From NCBI GenBank assembly GCA_029981435.1, contig JARRBB010000005.1:1-64000 (forward strand): 64,000 nt of DNA. Direction: 5' to 3'. Shown piece by piece: positions 17,707 through 26,867 of this stretch (positions are counted from its first letter, which is position 1; every line of letters begins with the position of its first letter). The translations under genes were made by a program, and so were the position numbers. The notes beneath the pieces are model-generated. The model was not told the origin of the DNA, searched no databases, and worked only from the letters and a program-made list of their open reading frames with translations. The DNA is from Thermotogaceae bacterium. GTDB taxonomy: Bacteria > Thermotogota > Thermotogae > B21-G9 > HyVt-16.

Positions 17707-18495
17707 ATGCCTTTAAATTACGGTGATGATGTTGTAATAATGTTTGATGATGGTTCAACTTATCTCATCAAATTAAATGAAAACTCTCAATTCGGTACTC
17801 ATAAGGGAAACATAAAACATTCAGAATTGGTGAATAGAAATTTTGGTGATGTTTTTGAACTGAACGGAACGTATGTATACATACTTGAGCCAACAATCGT
17901 AGATTACATATTCAAAATGAAAAGAAGAACACAGATAGTTTATCCAAAAGATAGTGGTTTTGTACTGTTGATGCTTGACATAAAAGAGGGCGATAGAGTT
18001 ATAGATGCGGGTGTTGGCAGTGGTGCAATGTGTGGACTTTTAGCAAGGTATGTTGGAAATACGGGTAGAGTATTTGCTTACGAAAGAAGAGAAGATTTTA
18101 TAGAACTTGCAAAAAAAAATCTTGAAAGATGGGGATTGCTCAACAGAGTAGAATTTAAAAACAGAGATATTTCAGAAGGATTTGACGAGGAAAACGTTGA
18201 TGCATTCTTTCTTGATGTTCCAGATCCGATACCACATATAGGAAACGTCTGGAAAGTTCTGAAAGGATCTGGCAGACTGGCAGTGCTGTGTCCAACGACG
18301 AATCAGGTTCAAGATGTTATCAAAAAAATGCAACAAACAGGTTTTGCTCGAATAGAAGTTTGGGAAAACCTTTTCAGACAGTACAAACCTAATCCAAAAA
18401 GGCTGAGGCCATTTGATAGGATGGTTGCACATACCGCTTATCTGGTTTTTGGCATCAAAATCAATCAGGAAGAAAAGGGAGTTGATAGCAAATGA
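17707..18495 (+). CDS. trmI: tRNA (adenine-58-N1)-methyltransferase TrmI
   Basis: AdoMet-dependent enzyme that methylates A58 of the tRNA T-loop, important for tRNA stability in thermophiles. The 262-residue protein has a small N-terminal beta domain, then a Rossmann domain with motif I VIDAGVGSGAMCGLLAR near residue 100, and the FLDVPDPIPHI motif near residue 170, as in TrmI. The C-terminal RPFDRMVAHTAYLVFG segment is also characteristic. It overlaps ctpA by 4 bases and follows the CsoR-like gene closely, so it is probably cotranscribed with it. Confidence 0.9.
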   Translation: MPLNYGDDVVIMFDDGSTYLIKLNENSQFGTHKGNIKHSELVNRNFGDVFELNGTYVYILEPTIVDYIFKMKRRTQIVYPKDSGFVLLMLDIKEGDRVIDAGVGSGAMCGLLARYVGNTGRVFAYERREDFIELAKKNLERWGLLNRVEFKNRDISEGFDEENVDAFFLDVPDPIPHIGNVWKVLKGSGRLAVLCPTTNQVQDVIKKMQQTGFARIEVWENLFRQYKPNPKRLRPFDRMVAHTAYLVFGIKINQEEKGVDSK

Positions 18496-19763
18496 AGAGA
18501 TTCTTGAAAGCATTCGTGGTTTTGCTCATTGTTTTCAGCATCATACTTGGTGCTTGGTCAAGTTCTGCAAAGCTGAAAATGGATGAACTTTACAAAAAAT
18601 TCCAGCCTTTTTTTGAAACGCTGTTTTATATAAACAACGAATTCTACGAAAACGAAAAAGTTGATTACGACAAATTGCTCGATGAATCAATAAGAGGATT
18701 ACTCTCAGGATTGGATGATCCCTACAGTAATTATTTCAATCCTCAAGAAAAGATAGAGACAGAGATAGATACGAAGTCAAAGTACGGTGGATTGGGAATG
18801 GAAGTTACTTACGACGCTAAGTATAAGGCTATACGAGTGGTTACTCCCATGGACAATACACCAGCTGAAAAAGCAGGATTGAAACCGGGTGATCTGATAA
18901 TAACTATAGATGGCTCTCCCGTTAACAAAATGAGTTATCTGGAAGCAGTGAATCACTTGAGAGGCGAACCTGGCACAAAAGTTAAGATTGAGATTTATCG
19001 TGAAGATGAACAAAAAACGTTTGAAATTGTAGTTGAAAGAGCTTTGATAAACATAAAAACTGTTAAATACGAAGTTATAGACACACCTGTTGGAAAAGTG
19101 GGATATCTGAGATTGGTAAGATTCAGTGAACCATCTTCACAAGAGATGGACAACGCCCTTAATGAACTCCTTAAGCGGAACATTGTTGGGCTTCTTTTTG
19201 ATCTAAGAAATAACCCTGGCGGACTTTTGAGTGCGGCAATAGAGGTTGCAAGCAAATTTATAGATGAAGGGCCAATAGTAAAGGTTACCGGGACAAATAA
19301 TTTTTCGAAAACCTACAATTCTCTTGGTAACGATTATCCAAATTTACCAATGGTTGTACTTGTCAACAAAGGGAGTGCTTCAGCAAGCGAAATAGTCACA
19401 GGAGCTTTAAAAGATCACAGAATAGCCACAGTCGTGGGTGAAACAACCTTCGGTAAAGCTGCCGTTCAGACGGTTTTGCCATTATCCAACGGTGCAGAAA
19501 TTTGGTTAACCACTGCTCATTATTTCACCCCTTCTGGACTTGATATTCATAGAAAAGGTATAGAACCTGATGTTGTTGTAAAAGCTGTTCAGGAAAATGA
19601 CAGTAAAAGCGCAACTGATACAACGGCAGTTTCAACTGATATAGAAGGAAAATATTTAACAACCACCAAGGCCGTTATAGATCTTGAAAAAGATGCTCAA
19701 TTGAGAAAAGCTCTCGAAATAATAATAAACAAAATCACTGAAGGGTTGATACAGGCAGGCTGA
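18492..19763 (+). CDS. ctpA: C-terminal processing protease (S41, CtpA/CtpB-like)
   Basis: Exported serine protease of 423 residues. An N-terminal hydrophobic segment (about residues 5-24) anchors or exports it. A PDZ domain lies at roughly residues 92-175 (YGGLGMEVTYD, AEKAGLKPGDLI), followed by the S41 catalytic core. The catalytic dyad is read as Ser297 in GSASASE and Lys322 in ETTFGKAA, 25 residues apart as in Tsp and D1 protease. It probably trims or degrades envelope proteins. It overlaps trmI by 4 bases and the following membrane gene by 1 base. Confidence 0.93.
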   Translation: MKRFLKAFVVLLIVFSIILGAWSSSAKLKMDELYKKFQPFFETLFYINNEFYENEKVDYDKLLDESIRGLLSGLDDPYSNYFNPQEKIETEIDTKSKYGGLGMEVTYDAKYKAIRVVTPMDNTPAEKAGLKPGDLIITIDGSPVNKMSYLEAVNHLRGEPGTKVKIEIYREDEQKTFEIVVERALINIKTVKYEVIDTPVGKVGYLRLVRFSEPSSQEMDNALNELLKRNIVGLLFDLRNNPGGLLSAAIEVASKFIDEGPIVKVTGTNNFSKTYNSLGNDYPNLPMVVLVNKGSASASEIVTGALKDHRIATVVGETTFGKAAVQTVLPLSNGAEIWLTTAHYFTPSGLDIHRKGIEPDVVVKAVQENDSKSATDTTAVSTDIEGKYLTTTKAVIDLEKDAQLRKALEIIINKITEGLIQAG

Positions 19764-20293
19764 TGTTGAAACTTTTTGAGGATATATTCGATGTCATATT
19801 CAATCCTGTTATCTTTTTTAAGAAAAAGTGTCTAAAACCTGATTTGAAAAGAGCCATGTTCAGCTTTATTTTAAGTTTGTTGACATTGGTTGTTGCTTCT
19901 ATGCCAGTTTTTCGTTACATACTTTTGCCTTTGAACGAATTAGAAGCCTTTATGTTAGTTACTGTAATAACTGTTTTATATTTTCTATTAAGTGCGGGCC
20001 TGTATCTTTTGGTCTTTGAGATGTCTGATAGAAACTTAGTTGCGAGAAAACTTATGTTTACTTTTATTCCATTCATGTTTTTACCTGTTTCGATCATTTT
20101 TTTGGATTTTTCAAGTTTTACCTTCAAAGCTATTGGAATTGGTGTGTTAGTGATCATATTTTTCTGGACATTTTTTCTCGAAAGACTGGCACTTTTTCCC
20201 GATGGATTTTCTGAAAATAAAAAAAAGCATCTTTTAATAAAGATTTTGAAGGATGGAACGATGGCTTTTTTACTGATTTTATTCATAAACTAA
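19763..20293 (+). CDS. Integral membrane protein, possibly Yip1-like
   Basis: A 176-residue protein with about five hydrophobic helices (near residues 32-50, 60-85, 98-113, 118-140 and 163-175). The N-terminus LFEDIFDVIFNPVIFFKK is of the kind seen before the membrane domain of Yip1-family proteins, but the match is weak. Its ATG shares the last base of the ctpA stop codon, so expression is coupled to the protease. Function unknown. Confidence 0.7.
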   Translation: MLKLFEDIFDVIFNPVIFFKKKCLKPDLKRAMFSFILSLLTLVVASMPVFRYILLPLNELEAFMLVTVITVLYFLLSAGLYLLVFEMSDRNLVARKLMFTFIPFMFLPVSIIFLDFSSFTFKAIGIGVLVIIFFWTFFLERLALFPDGFSENKKKHLLIKILKDGTMAFLLILFIN

Positions 20294-20312
20294 TCAACAG
20301 GGGGTGTCAACT

Positions 20313-21059
20313 ATGAGAAAGCTTCTTGTCTTGGCGATTCTTTCATCAATAATGTTTGTGGCAGTTTTTGGAGGAATAATCGACGAAATCAAATCCAGAG
20401 GTTATCTTGTTGTTGGAACAGAAGCGACTTTTCCACCGTTTGAATATTACAACGAAAACAACGAAATAGTCGGCTTTGACATCGATATAGCAAGAAAGAT
20501 AGCAGAAGCACTTGGAGTAGAATTGAAAGTGGTTGATACAGCTTTTGACGGATTGATACCAAGTCTTCTGACGAAAAAGCTTGACATGGTTATAGCAGGT
20601 ATGACCATAACCGAAGAAAGGGCGAAGGTTGTCGCTTTTTCTGAACCTTATTTCACAGCTGGGCAGGTTATAGTTGTTAGAAAGGGAAGTACACCTATAA
20701 AAGATTTCGAGGGACTTAAAGGGAAAGTTGTAGCAGTGCAGCTTGGAACAACTGGGGATCTTGTAGTTTCAGAACTCAAAGGCATCAAGGAAGTGAGAAG
20801 ATTTGAAAAGTTCACAGATGCATTCCTTGAGCTTAAAAATAGAAGAGTTGATGCGGTTGTACTGGATTCTGCTGTTGCAAAGGCATACGTTTTGAGCAAT
20901 CCGAATCTTGAGATAACCAGCGACGTTCTGAGTTCTGAACAGTATGGTATAGCTGTAAGAAAAGAAGACAAAGACCTTCTTGAATTCATCAACAAAGTAC
21001 TCGCAGATATGAGGAAGAGTCCTTACGATCTTCTGATAGAAAAATGGTTTGCTGAATGA
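20313..21059 (+). CDS. Amino-acid ABC transporter substrate-binding protein (family 3)
   Basis: Periplasmic polar amino-acid binding protein of 248 residues. A signal peptide occupies about residues 1-20 (MRKLLVLAILSSIMFVAVFG). The mature part has the family 3 features: YLVVGTEATFPPFEYYN, GFDIDIARKIAEALG, a DMVIAGMTITEERAK segment, and the hinge VVAVQLGTTGD. The ATG at 20313 is preferred over the GTG at 20304, which sits within the AGGGGGTG ribosome binding site. No permease or ATPase gene is adjacent, which is unusual for this class; partners must be elsewhere in the genome. Confidence 0.92.
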   Translation: MRKLLVLAILSSIMFVAVFGGIIDEIKSRGYLVVGTEATFPPFEYYNENNEIVGFDIDIARKIAEALGVELKVVDTAFDGLIPSLLTKKLDMVIAGMTITEERAKVVAFSEPYFTAGQVIVVRKGSTPIKDFEGLKGKVVAVQLGTTGDLVVSELKGIKEVRRFEKFTDAFLELKNRRVDAVVLDSAVAKAYVLSNPNLEITSDVLSSEQYGIAVRKEDKDLLEFINKVLADMRKSPYDLLIEKWFAE

Positions 21060-21072
21060 TTTTTCAGGGTTC

Positions 21073-21081
21073 TGATATAAT
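21073..21081 (+). promoter_or_regulatory. Extended -10 promoter ahead of the beta-propeller gene
   Basis: TGATATAAT, a perfect extended -10, 14 bases after the stop codon of the binding-protein gene. The predicted transcription start is near 21088, at the foot of the hairpin at 21090-21117. No -35 at standard spacing. Confidence 0.6.
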
Positions 21082-21089
21082 ATTAAAGC

Positions 21090-21117
21090 CTGGGATGAGG
21101 CAAGAAACTCATCCCAG
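21090..21117 (+). terminator. 10-bp hairpin at the expected 5' end of the propeller transcript, or terminator of the upstream gene
   Basis: CTGGGATGAG (21090-21099) pairs perfectly with CTCATCCCAG (21108-21117) around an 8-base loop. It is followed by ATTTTAATT, a short T tract. It could terminate the binding-protein gene transcript. Equally, since the extended -10 just upstream would start RNA at about its first base, it could be a 5'-terminal stem-loop of the next mRNA. Confidence 0.65.
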
Positions 21118-21149
21118 ATTTTAATTAAAAAATTGTAGGAGGTGTAATA

Positions 21150-21992
21150 ATGAACGTTATAGCGGTATTATTGCTTGCTGTATCAATGCTTTCCAATCCA
21201 AATGGTGCACTTTTTGTAGACGATTACGGTATCTTCGTAGCAGAAACAGGGAAATTAGGTGCGATGGATGGTAAAATACTCGTTGTAGAAAACCTTATGG
21301 GTGACAAACATGTTTTAGCTTCAACAGGTTTGATCGATCCAAAAGGTATGACTTTTGATTATTGGAACAAAATGATAATTGTTACCGATGGAGATAGCTT
21401 GAAAGCCGTTGATCCTGAAAACGGAAAAGTTACAGTTCTGTACGGCCCAGAGGATTTTCCTGTTGAGCCAAAGTATTTGAATGGTGTTCTATGGAATGAC
21501 GGTAAGATATACGTTACCGACACAGAATTGAACAAGGTTTTTAAGATAGAAAATGGCAAAATCGAAGAACTGGTAAGTCTCAAAAAACCAAGTGGTTTAG
21601 CAATTGGAAATGATGGAGAACTTTATATAGCATCCTTCGCCGATCCCCAGGGACAGATATACAGGTATAAAGATGGACAGTTGAGGATCTTTGTTAAGGA
21701 AGCCGACTTGAATGGAACCTATGGATTGTATTTCGATAAAAGAAGAGGATTTTTAATCGCTTCGGGATACTGGTCTGGGAAACTCGTTTTTGTAGAACCA
21801 AGCGGAAGGATTATAAACAAACTCTCAGGTAAATTAAGACATCCCGCAGGAATTTCTTATGATCCTGCAAACATGTACATATTCATTGCAGACGCTGATA
21901 GAAATTCGCTTTTTGTGTACAAACTCAGAGATGATTTCAGAAATGTAAATACAAGAAATGAACCTGGTGCCTGTTCCGTATGCGGAAAATAA
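21150..21992 (+). CDS. Secreted NHL/SMP-30-like beta-propeller protein with a C-terminal CxxC
   Basis: A 280-residue protein with a short N-terminal hydrophobic segment (residues 2-15) consistent with export. The body is made of repeated four-stranded blades, with motifs such as DPKGMTFDYWNKMIIVTD, LNGVLWNDGKIYVTD, KPSGLAIGNDGELYIASF and HPAGISYDPANMYIFIAD, as in NHL or SMP-30/gluconolactonase-type propellers. The last residues ACSVCGK form a CxxC at the extreme C-terminus. No catalytic assignment is possible. Ribosome binding site AGGAGG. Own promoter and leader hairpin. Confidence 0.75.
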   Translation: MNVIAVLLLAVSMLSNPNGALFVDDYGIFVAETGKLGAMDGKILVVENLMGDKHVLASTGLIDPKGMTFDYWNKMIIVTDGDSLKAVDPENGKVTVLYGPEDFPVEPKYLNGVLWNDGKIYVTDTELNKVFKIENGKIEELVSLKKPSGLAIGNDGELYIASFADPQGQIYRYKDGQLRIFVKEADLNGTYGLYFDKRRGFLIASGYWSGKLVFVEPSGRIINKLSGKLRHPAGISYDPANMYIFIADADRNSLFVYKLRDDFRNVNTRNEPGACSVCGK

Positions 21993-22017
21993 ATTAAAGA
22001 AGTGAGGGAAATTCTGA

Positions 22018-23772
22018 ATGCTTTTTTCAAAATTATATGCACCAACTATAAAGGAAAAACCGGCTGATTCTGAAACCATAAGTTATGAACTTTTAACGCG
22101 TGGTGGTTTCATAAGAAAGGTTGCGGCAGGTATTTATACATATCTGCCGCTTGGTTGGAGAGTTATAAAGAAGATAACAAAAATAGTTGAAGAAGAAATG
22201 GATAAAATAGGTGCCCAGGAATTCATGATGCCGATTATTCAGCAGGCTGAAATCTGGAAAGAAAGCGGAAGATGGGAAGATTATGGACCAGAAATGATGA
22301 AGCTTTCTGACAGGCATGGAAGGGAATTCACACTTGGGCCAACTCACGAAGAAATGATAACCTTCATAGTAAGAAATGAACTTCGTTCTTATAAGCAGTT
22401 ACCACTCATTCTGTATCAGATAAATCAAAAATATCGTGATGAGATAAGACCAAGATTCGGTTTAATGAGGGCAAGAGAGTTCATAATGAAAGATGCTTAC
22501 AGCTTTCACAGTGATGAAAAAAGTCTCGAAGAAACTTACCAGGATTTCTACAGAGCTTATTCTAAAATTTGTGAAAGATTGGAGTTAAACTATATTTCTG
22601 TTGAAGCTGATACCGGTGCAATTGGTGGAACAGATTCACACGAGTTCATAATATTGGCTTCCACTGGTGAAAGCGATATATACGTTTGTGATAGCTGTGG
22701 TTACTCGGCAAGTGAAGAAAGGGCGCAGTCGAAAATACCTGAAAACATTCCTGAAGAAATTGAGCCACTTGAAGAAGTTCCAACTCCCAATGTAAAAACC
22801 ATCGAAGATGTGAGTGAATTCCTTAAAGTTTCGAAAGAGAAAATTGTCAAATCTCTTCTTTACGTTGGGAGAAACGGTTATGTAATGGCTTTGATAAGAG
22901 GAGATTATGAACTTAACGAATCAAAACTCAAGAGTCTTTTGAAAGATCAGACCTTAAGGCTTGCAACTCCTGAAGAAGTTCAAAGAGATTTTGGAGTGCC
23001 CATAGGTTTCATAGGTCCTGTAGGTATTGATGGAGTGAAAGTACAGAAAGTAGCGGATTTATCCATCAAGAACCTGAACAATTTCGTTGTTGGAGGTATG
23101 AAAGAAGATTATCACTACATAAATACGAATCTTAACAGGGATTTTACGGTGGAACTTTGGGGAGATATTAGAACGGTAAAGGAAGGAGAAGGCTGTCCAA
23201 AGTGTGGAAACCAATTGAGACATACTAAAGGAATAGAAGTAGGGCATATATTCAAACTTGGAACTAAATATTCTGAAAAACTCAATGGCTACTTTGTAGA
23301 TGAAGAAGGTAAAAACAAACCGTATCTTATGGGATGTTATGGTTGGGGAATTTCAAGAACACTTGCTGCGATAGTTGAACAACTTCACGATGATAACGGG
23401 ATAATATGGCCTATCAGTGTGGCACCGTACACAGTTGAAATAGTTATAGTAAATACATCAGATGAAGAACAGAGAACCTTTGGTTTTAAACTCTATGAAA
23501 TTTTAAAATCAAGGAATTGTGAAGTCCTTCTTGACGATAGAGAAACTTCCGCTGGTTTTAAGTTCAAAGATTCTGATTTGATTGGATTTCCAATAAGAAT
23601 CACAGTTGGTAAAAAACTCAAAGACGGTAAAATAGAAATCAAAAAAAGATACGAGGAAAAAGGGGTAGAAGTCTCCATTAAAAAAGGCTTGGAAGAAGTT
23701 GTCGATTTAATTGAAAAAACGATCGAAGAGTACAGTACAAAATTCATTCAAAACAATTTAACCATATCTTAA
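22018..23772 (+). CDS. proS: Prolyl-tRNA synthetase
   Basis: Class II aminoacyl-tRNA synthetase charging tRNA-Pro, 584 residues, bacterial type. Motif 2 region ([26 protein letters not shown]) and motif 3 ([17 protein letters not shown]) flank the editing domain inserted at about residues 225-400, which includes [13 protein letters not shown]. The anticodon-binding domain forms the last 110 residues ([14 protein letters not shown] to the end). A TGG-containing GTDSHEF segment lies before the insert. It is the last gene before the str promoter. Confidence 0.97.
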   Translation: MLFSKLYAPTIKEKPADSETISYELLTRGGFIRKVAAGIYTYLPLGWRVIKKITKIVEEEMDKIGAQEFMMPIIQQAEIWKESGRWEDYGPEMMKLSDRHGREFTLGPTHEEMITFIVRNELRSYKQLPLILYQINQKYRDEIRPRFGLMRAREFIMKDAYSFHSDEKSLEETYQDFYRAYSKICERLELNYISVEADTGAIGGTDSHEFIILASTGESDIYVCDSCGYSASEERAQSKIPENIPEEIEPLEEVPTPNVKTIEDVSEFLKVSKEKIVKSLLYVGRNGYVMALIRGDYELNESKLKSLLKDQTLRLATPEEVQRDFGVPIGFIGPVGIDGVKVQKVADLSIKNLNNFVVGGMKEDYHYINTNLNRDFTVELWGDIRTVKEGEGCPKCGNQLRHTKGIEVGHIFKLGTKYSEKLNGYFVDEEGKNKPYLMGCYGWGISRTLAAIVEQLHDDNGIIWPISVAPYTVEIVIVNTSDEEQRTFGFKLYEILKSRNCEVLLDDRETSAGFKFKDSDLIGFPIRITVGKKLKDGKIEIKKRYEEKGVEVSIKKGLEEVVDLIEKTIEEYSTKFIQNNLTIS

Positions 23773-23780
23773 TCTTTTCT

Positions 23781-23823
23781 TCTGATATAAGGGTTTGACA
23801 TTACGTTTTTTGTGATGTAAAAT
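23781..23823 (+). promoter_or_regulatory. Main promoter of the str-S10-spc-alpha superoperon
   Basis: TTGACA (23795-23800), a 17-base spacer and TAAAAT (23818-23823) form the closest match to the housekeeping consensus in this window. A second possible start, TGATATAAG (extended -10), lies just upstream at about 23783-23791, so two start sites may exist. The leader to rpsL is about 40 bases. Confidence 0.8.
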
Positions 23824-23870
23824 TACGCTTGGTTATTTATTTTTAGGTAAAAGGGAGGGTAAAAACTTAG

Positions 23871-24248
23871 ATGCCAACGATAAATCAATTGATTCGTCAT
23901 TCAAGGAAAAAGTTAGAAAACAAATCTAAGTCTCCAGCACTTGGCGGAAATCCTCAAAAAAGAGGTGTTTGTGTCAGGGTATCAACCATGACACCTAAGA
24001 AGCCAAATTCCGCTTTAAGAAAAATTGCGAGGGTTAGATTGACAAATGGTATAGAAGTAACAGCTTACATTCCAGGTATAGGGCACAATCTTCAAGAGCA
24101 CTCTGTCGTTTTGATAAGAGGTGGAAGGGTTAAGGATCTTCCAGGTGTCAGATACAAAATAATCAGAGGTACACTCGATGCAGCAGGCGTTGAAGGAAGA
24201 AAACAGAGCAGATCAAAATACGGTGCTAAAAAACCTAAAAAACAATAG
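23871..24248 (+). CDS. rpsL: 30S ribosomal protein S12
   Basis: Decoding-centre protein, 125 residues. The [17 protein letters not shown] loop, where streptomycin-resistance changes occur in other bacteria, is of wild-type, sensitive form, and the [17 protein letters not shown] loop is intact. First gene of the superoperon; ribosome binding site GGGAGG. rpsG begins 17 bases after its stop. Confidence 0.98.
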   Translation: MPTINQLIRHSRKKLENKSKSPALGGNPQKRGVCVRVSTMTPKKPNSALRKIARVRLTNGIEVTAYIPGIGHNLQEHSVVLIRGGRVKDLPGVRYKIIRGTLDAAGVEGRKQSRSKYGAKKPKKQ

Positions 24249-24265
24249 TTCGAGGAGGGAGTAAG

Positions 24266-24733
24266 GTGCGTAGAAGAAGAGCTGAAAGAAGACCCGTTCA
24301 ACCTGATCCATTGTACAATGACACACTGGTTAGCAAGTTCATAAATATGATAATGTGGGACGGAAAAAAGTCAAAAGCACAGAAAATAGTTTATGGTGCT
24401 TTCGAATACATAAGGGAAAAGTTGAATAAGGACCCACTTGAAGTATTTAAACAGGCTGTTGAAAACGTAAGACCGATCCTTGAAGTTAGACCGAGAAGGG
24501 TCGGTGGAGCAACTTATCAGGTTCCAATAGAAGTTCAGGAACCGAGAAAGACTTCTCTTGCTTTGAGATGGATTGTTGCTGCTGCAAGAGCCAAACGCGG
24601 AAAACCAATGTATTTACGTGTTGCCGAAGAGCTTATGGATGCTTATGAGAACAAGGGAGTAGCAATCAAAAAGAAAGAAGATACACACAGAATGGCAGAA
24701 GCCAACAGGGCATTTGCACATTATAGATGGTAA
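24266..24733 (+). CDS. rpsG: 30S ribosomal protein S7
   Basis: Primary assembly protein of the 30S head, 155 residues, binding 16S rRNA near the decoding site. The start is GTG after GAGGAGGGAGTAAG, giving MRRRRAERR. The [17 protein letters not shown] segment is characteristic, as is the [16 protein letters not shown]-terminus. Confidence 0.98.
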   Translation: MRRRRAERRPVQPDPLYNDTLVSKFINMIMWDGKKSKAQKIVYGAFEYIREKLNKDPLEVFKQAVENVRPILEVRPRRVGGATYQVPIEVQEPRKTSLALRWIVAAARAKRGKPMYLRVAEELMDAYENKGVAIKKKEDTHRMAEANRAFAHYRW

Positions 24734-24761
24734 TCACAGAACAGTATTGGAGGGAAAAATT

Positions 24762-26834
24762 GTGAAGGAGAGGCTTGTGCCTCTTGAGAGGATAAGAAAT
24801 ATAGGGATAATGGCACATATAGATGCTGGGAAGACAACGACCACAGAAAGAATATTGTATTACACTGGCAGAAAGCATAAGCTTGGTAGCGTTGATGAAG
24901 GAACTGCTACAATGGACTGGATGGATCAGGAAAAAGAGCGTGGTATCACTATAACATCTGCAGCAACGACATGTTTCTGGCGAGATTTTAGAATAAATAT
25001 AATTGATACGCCCGGGCACGTGGATTTTACAGTCGAGGTTGAAAGAGCCTTAAGGGTTCTTGATGGTGCTGTGGCTCTTTTCGATGCAGCCGCTGGCGTT
25101 GAGCCACAATCCGAAACTGTATGGCGTCAGGCTGATAAATACGGTGTCCCAAGAATCGCATTCATGAATAAAATGGACAAAATAGGTGCCAACTTTGAAA
25201 TGGCAATTCAAACTATGGTTGAAAAATTGAATGCTAATCCTGTTGCTATTCAACTGCCTATTGGTTCAGAAGCCAATTTTGAGGGGGTTATCGATCTTGT
25301 TAAAATGAAGGCAGTTTACTGGTTGAATGAAGATGGAACACAGTATGAATATCGAGACATCCCTGAAGAGTTACTTGAAAAAGCAGAAGAAGTTCGTGAA
25401 GAAATGATAGTGGCTTTATCCGATGTTGATGATGAGCTCATGGAAGCTTATATCGAAGGTGAAGAGATTTCAGAAAATAGATTAAAGGAAGCTATAAGAC
25501 TTGCAACACTTCAAAGAAAAATAGTACCAGTTCTTTGTGGCTCTTCATACAGAAACAAAGGTGTTCAGTTACTCTTGGATGCTATAGTTGATTATCTACC
25601 ATCACCGCTTGATTTACCACCTGTTAAAGGCTGGGATCCAAAAACCGGTGAAGAGATCCTAAGGAACCCCTCGGAAAACGAACCATTTTCGGCTCTCGCA
25701 TTTAAAATAATGGTTGATCCAATGATAGGTAAATTAACATATTTCAGGGTTTACTCTGGAAGATTGGAAAAAGGTAGCTACATATACAATTCCACTCAGA
25801 ACATCAAAGAAAGGGTATCGAGACTGGTTTTTATGCATGCAGATAAAAAGGAAGATGTTGACTACATCAGGGCAGGAGATATAGTTGCTGCCATCGGATT
25901 GAAATCTACAAAGACAGGTGATACCCTTTGCGATGAGAGTTCACCGATAATTCTTGAAAAAATAGATTTTCCCGAACCTGTTATATCCATAGCAATTGAA
26001 CCTCTTACAAAGGCAGACGAAGATAAATTATCCAAAGCGTTGCTTGCACTTGCAGAGGAAGATCCAAGTTTCAAGGTTTACGTTGATGAAGAAACGGGTG
26101 AAACACTTATTGCCGGTATGGGTGAATTACATCTTGAAGTTTTAATTGAAAGATTGAAGAGAGAATACAACGTTCAAGTAAGAGTTGGTCAACCACAGGT
26201 TGCGTATCGTGAAGCAATAACTGATAATGTCGAAACTGAAGGAAAATATATAAGACAATCAGGTGGAAGAGGACAATACGGTCACGTTAAAATCAGAGTG
26301 GAACCGATCGACTTTTCAAAGGAGTTTGAATTTGAAAGTCAACTGAAAGGTATGACGATCCCCAAGGAGTATTTCCCTGCAATAGAAGCAGGTGCTAAAG
26401 AAGCGTGCCAGAGTGGACCTTTGATTGGTGCACCGGTTTTGGGTGTTAAAGTTACACTGCTTGATGGTTCCTATCACGAAGTCGATTCATCAGAGCTTGC
26501 CTTCAAAGTAGCCAGTTCTATGGCTGTTAAAGAAGCTCTGCATAAAGCCAATCCGGTTTTGCTCGAACCTATAATGAAACTTGAGATAACCACACCTGAG
26601 GAGTACATGGGCGATTTGATAGCTGACTTAAACACCCGAAGGGCAAAGATCGAAGCTTTTGAGACAAGAGGGAATCTTAGAATAATCAAGGCATTCGTAC
26701 CTCTGGCTGAGACCTTCGGTTATGCAACTGCTCTGAGATCTTTAAGCCAGGGAAGGGCAACTCATATAATTCAATTCTCGCATTACGAGGAAGTCCCTGA
26801 AAAAGTTCTCGAAAAAATCATCAAGAAAGTTTAA
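24762..26834 (+). CDS. fusA: Elongation factor G
   Basis: Translocase GTPase, 690 residues, moving tRNA and mRNA after peptide bond formation. G1 is [16 protein letters not shown]2 includes [12 protein letters not shown]3 is DTPGHVDF and G4 is NKMDK. Domains IV and V are complete ([27 protein letters not shown]). The GTG at 24762 is chosen: GGAGGG lies 7 bases upstream and the protein starts [17 protein letters not shown], the usual position. An in-frame ATG further upstream would overlap rpsG. Confidence 0.97.
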   Translation: MKERLVPLERIRNIGIMAHIDAGKTTTTERILYYTGRKHKLGSVDEGTATMDWMDQEKERGITITSAATTCFWRDFRINIIDTPGHVDFTVEVERALRVLDGAVALFDAAAGVEPQSETVWRQADKYGVPRIAFMNKMDKIGANFEMAIQTMVEKLNANPVAIQLPIGSEANFEGVIDLVKMKAVYWLNEDGTQYEYRDIPEELLEKAEEVREEMIVALSDVDDELMEAYIEGEEISENRLKEAIRLATLQRKIVPVLCGSSYRNKGVQLLLDAIVDYLPSPLDLPPVKGWDPKTGEEILRNPSENEPFSALAFKIMVDPMIGKLTYFRVYSGRLEKGSYIYNSTQNIKERVSRLVFMHADKKEDVDYIRAGDIVAAIGLKSTKTGDTLCDESSPIILEKIDFPEPVISIAIEPLTKADEDKLSKALLALAEEDPSFKVYVDEETGETLIAGMGELHLEVLIERLKREYNVQVRVGQPQVAYREAITDNVETEGKYIRQSGGRGQYGHVKIRVEPIDFSKEFEFESQLKGMTIPKEYFPAIEAGAKEACQSGPLIGAPVLGVKVTLLDGSYHEVDSSELAFKVASSMAVKEALHKANPVLLEPIMKLEITTPEEYMGDLIADLNTRRAKIEAFETRGNLRIIKAFVPLAETFGYATALRSLSQGRATHIIQFSHYEEVPEKVLEKIIKKV

Positions 26835-26867
26835 CCTAAAATATTTTTTAAGGAGGGAGATTTTAGA

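Noticed and set aside
24714-24761. Longer fusA start inside rpsG
   Set aside because: The GTG at 24762 has GGAGGG at good spacing and gives the normal EF-G N-terminus.
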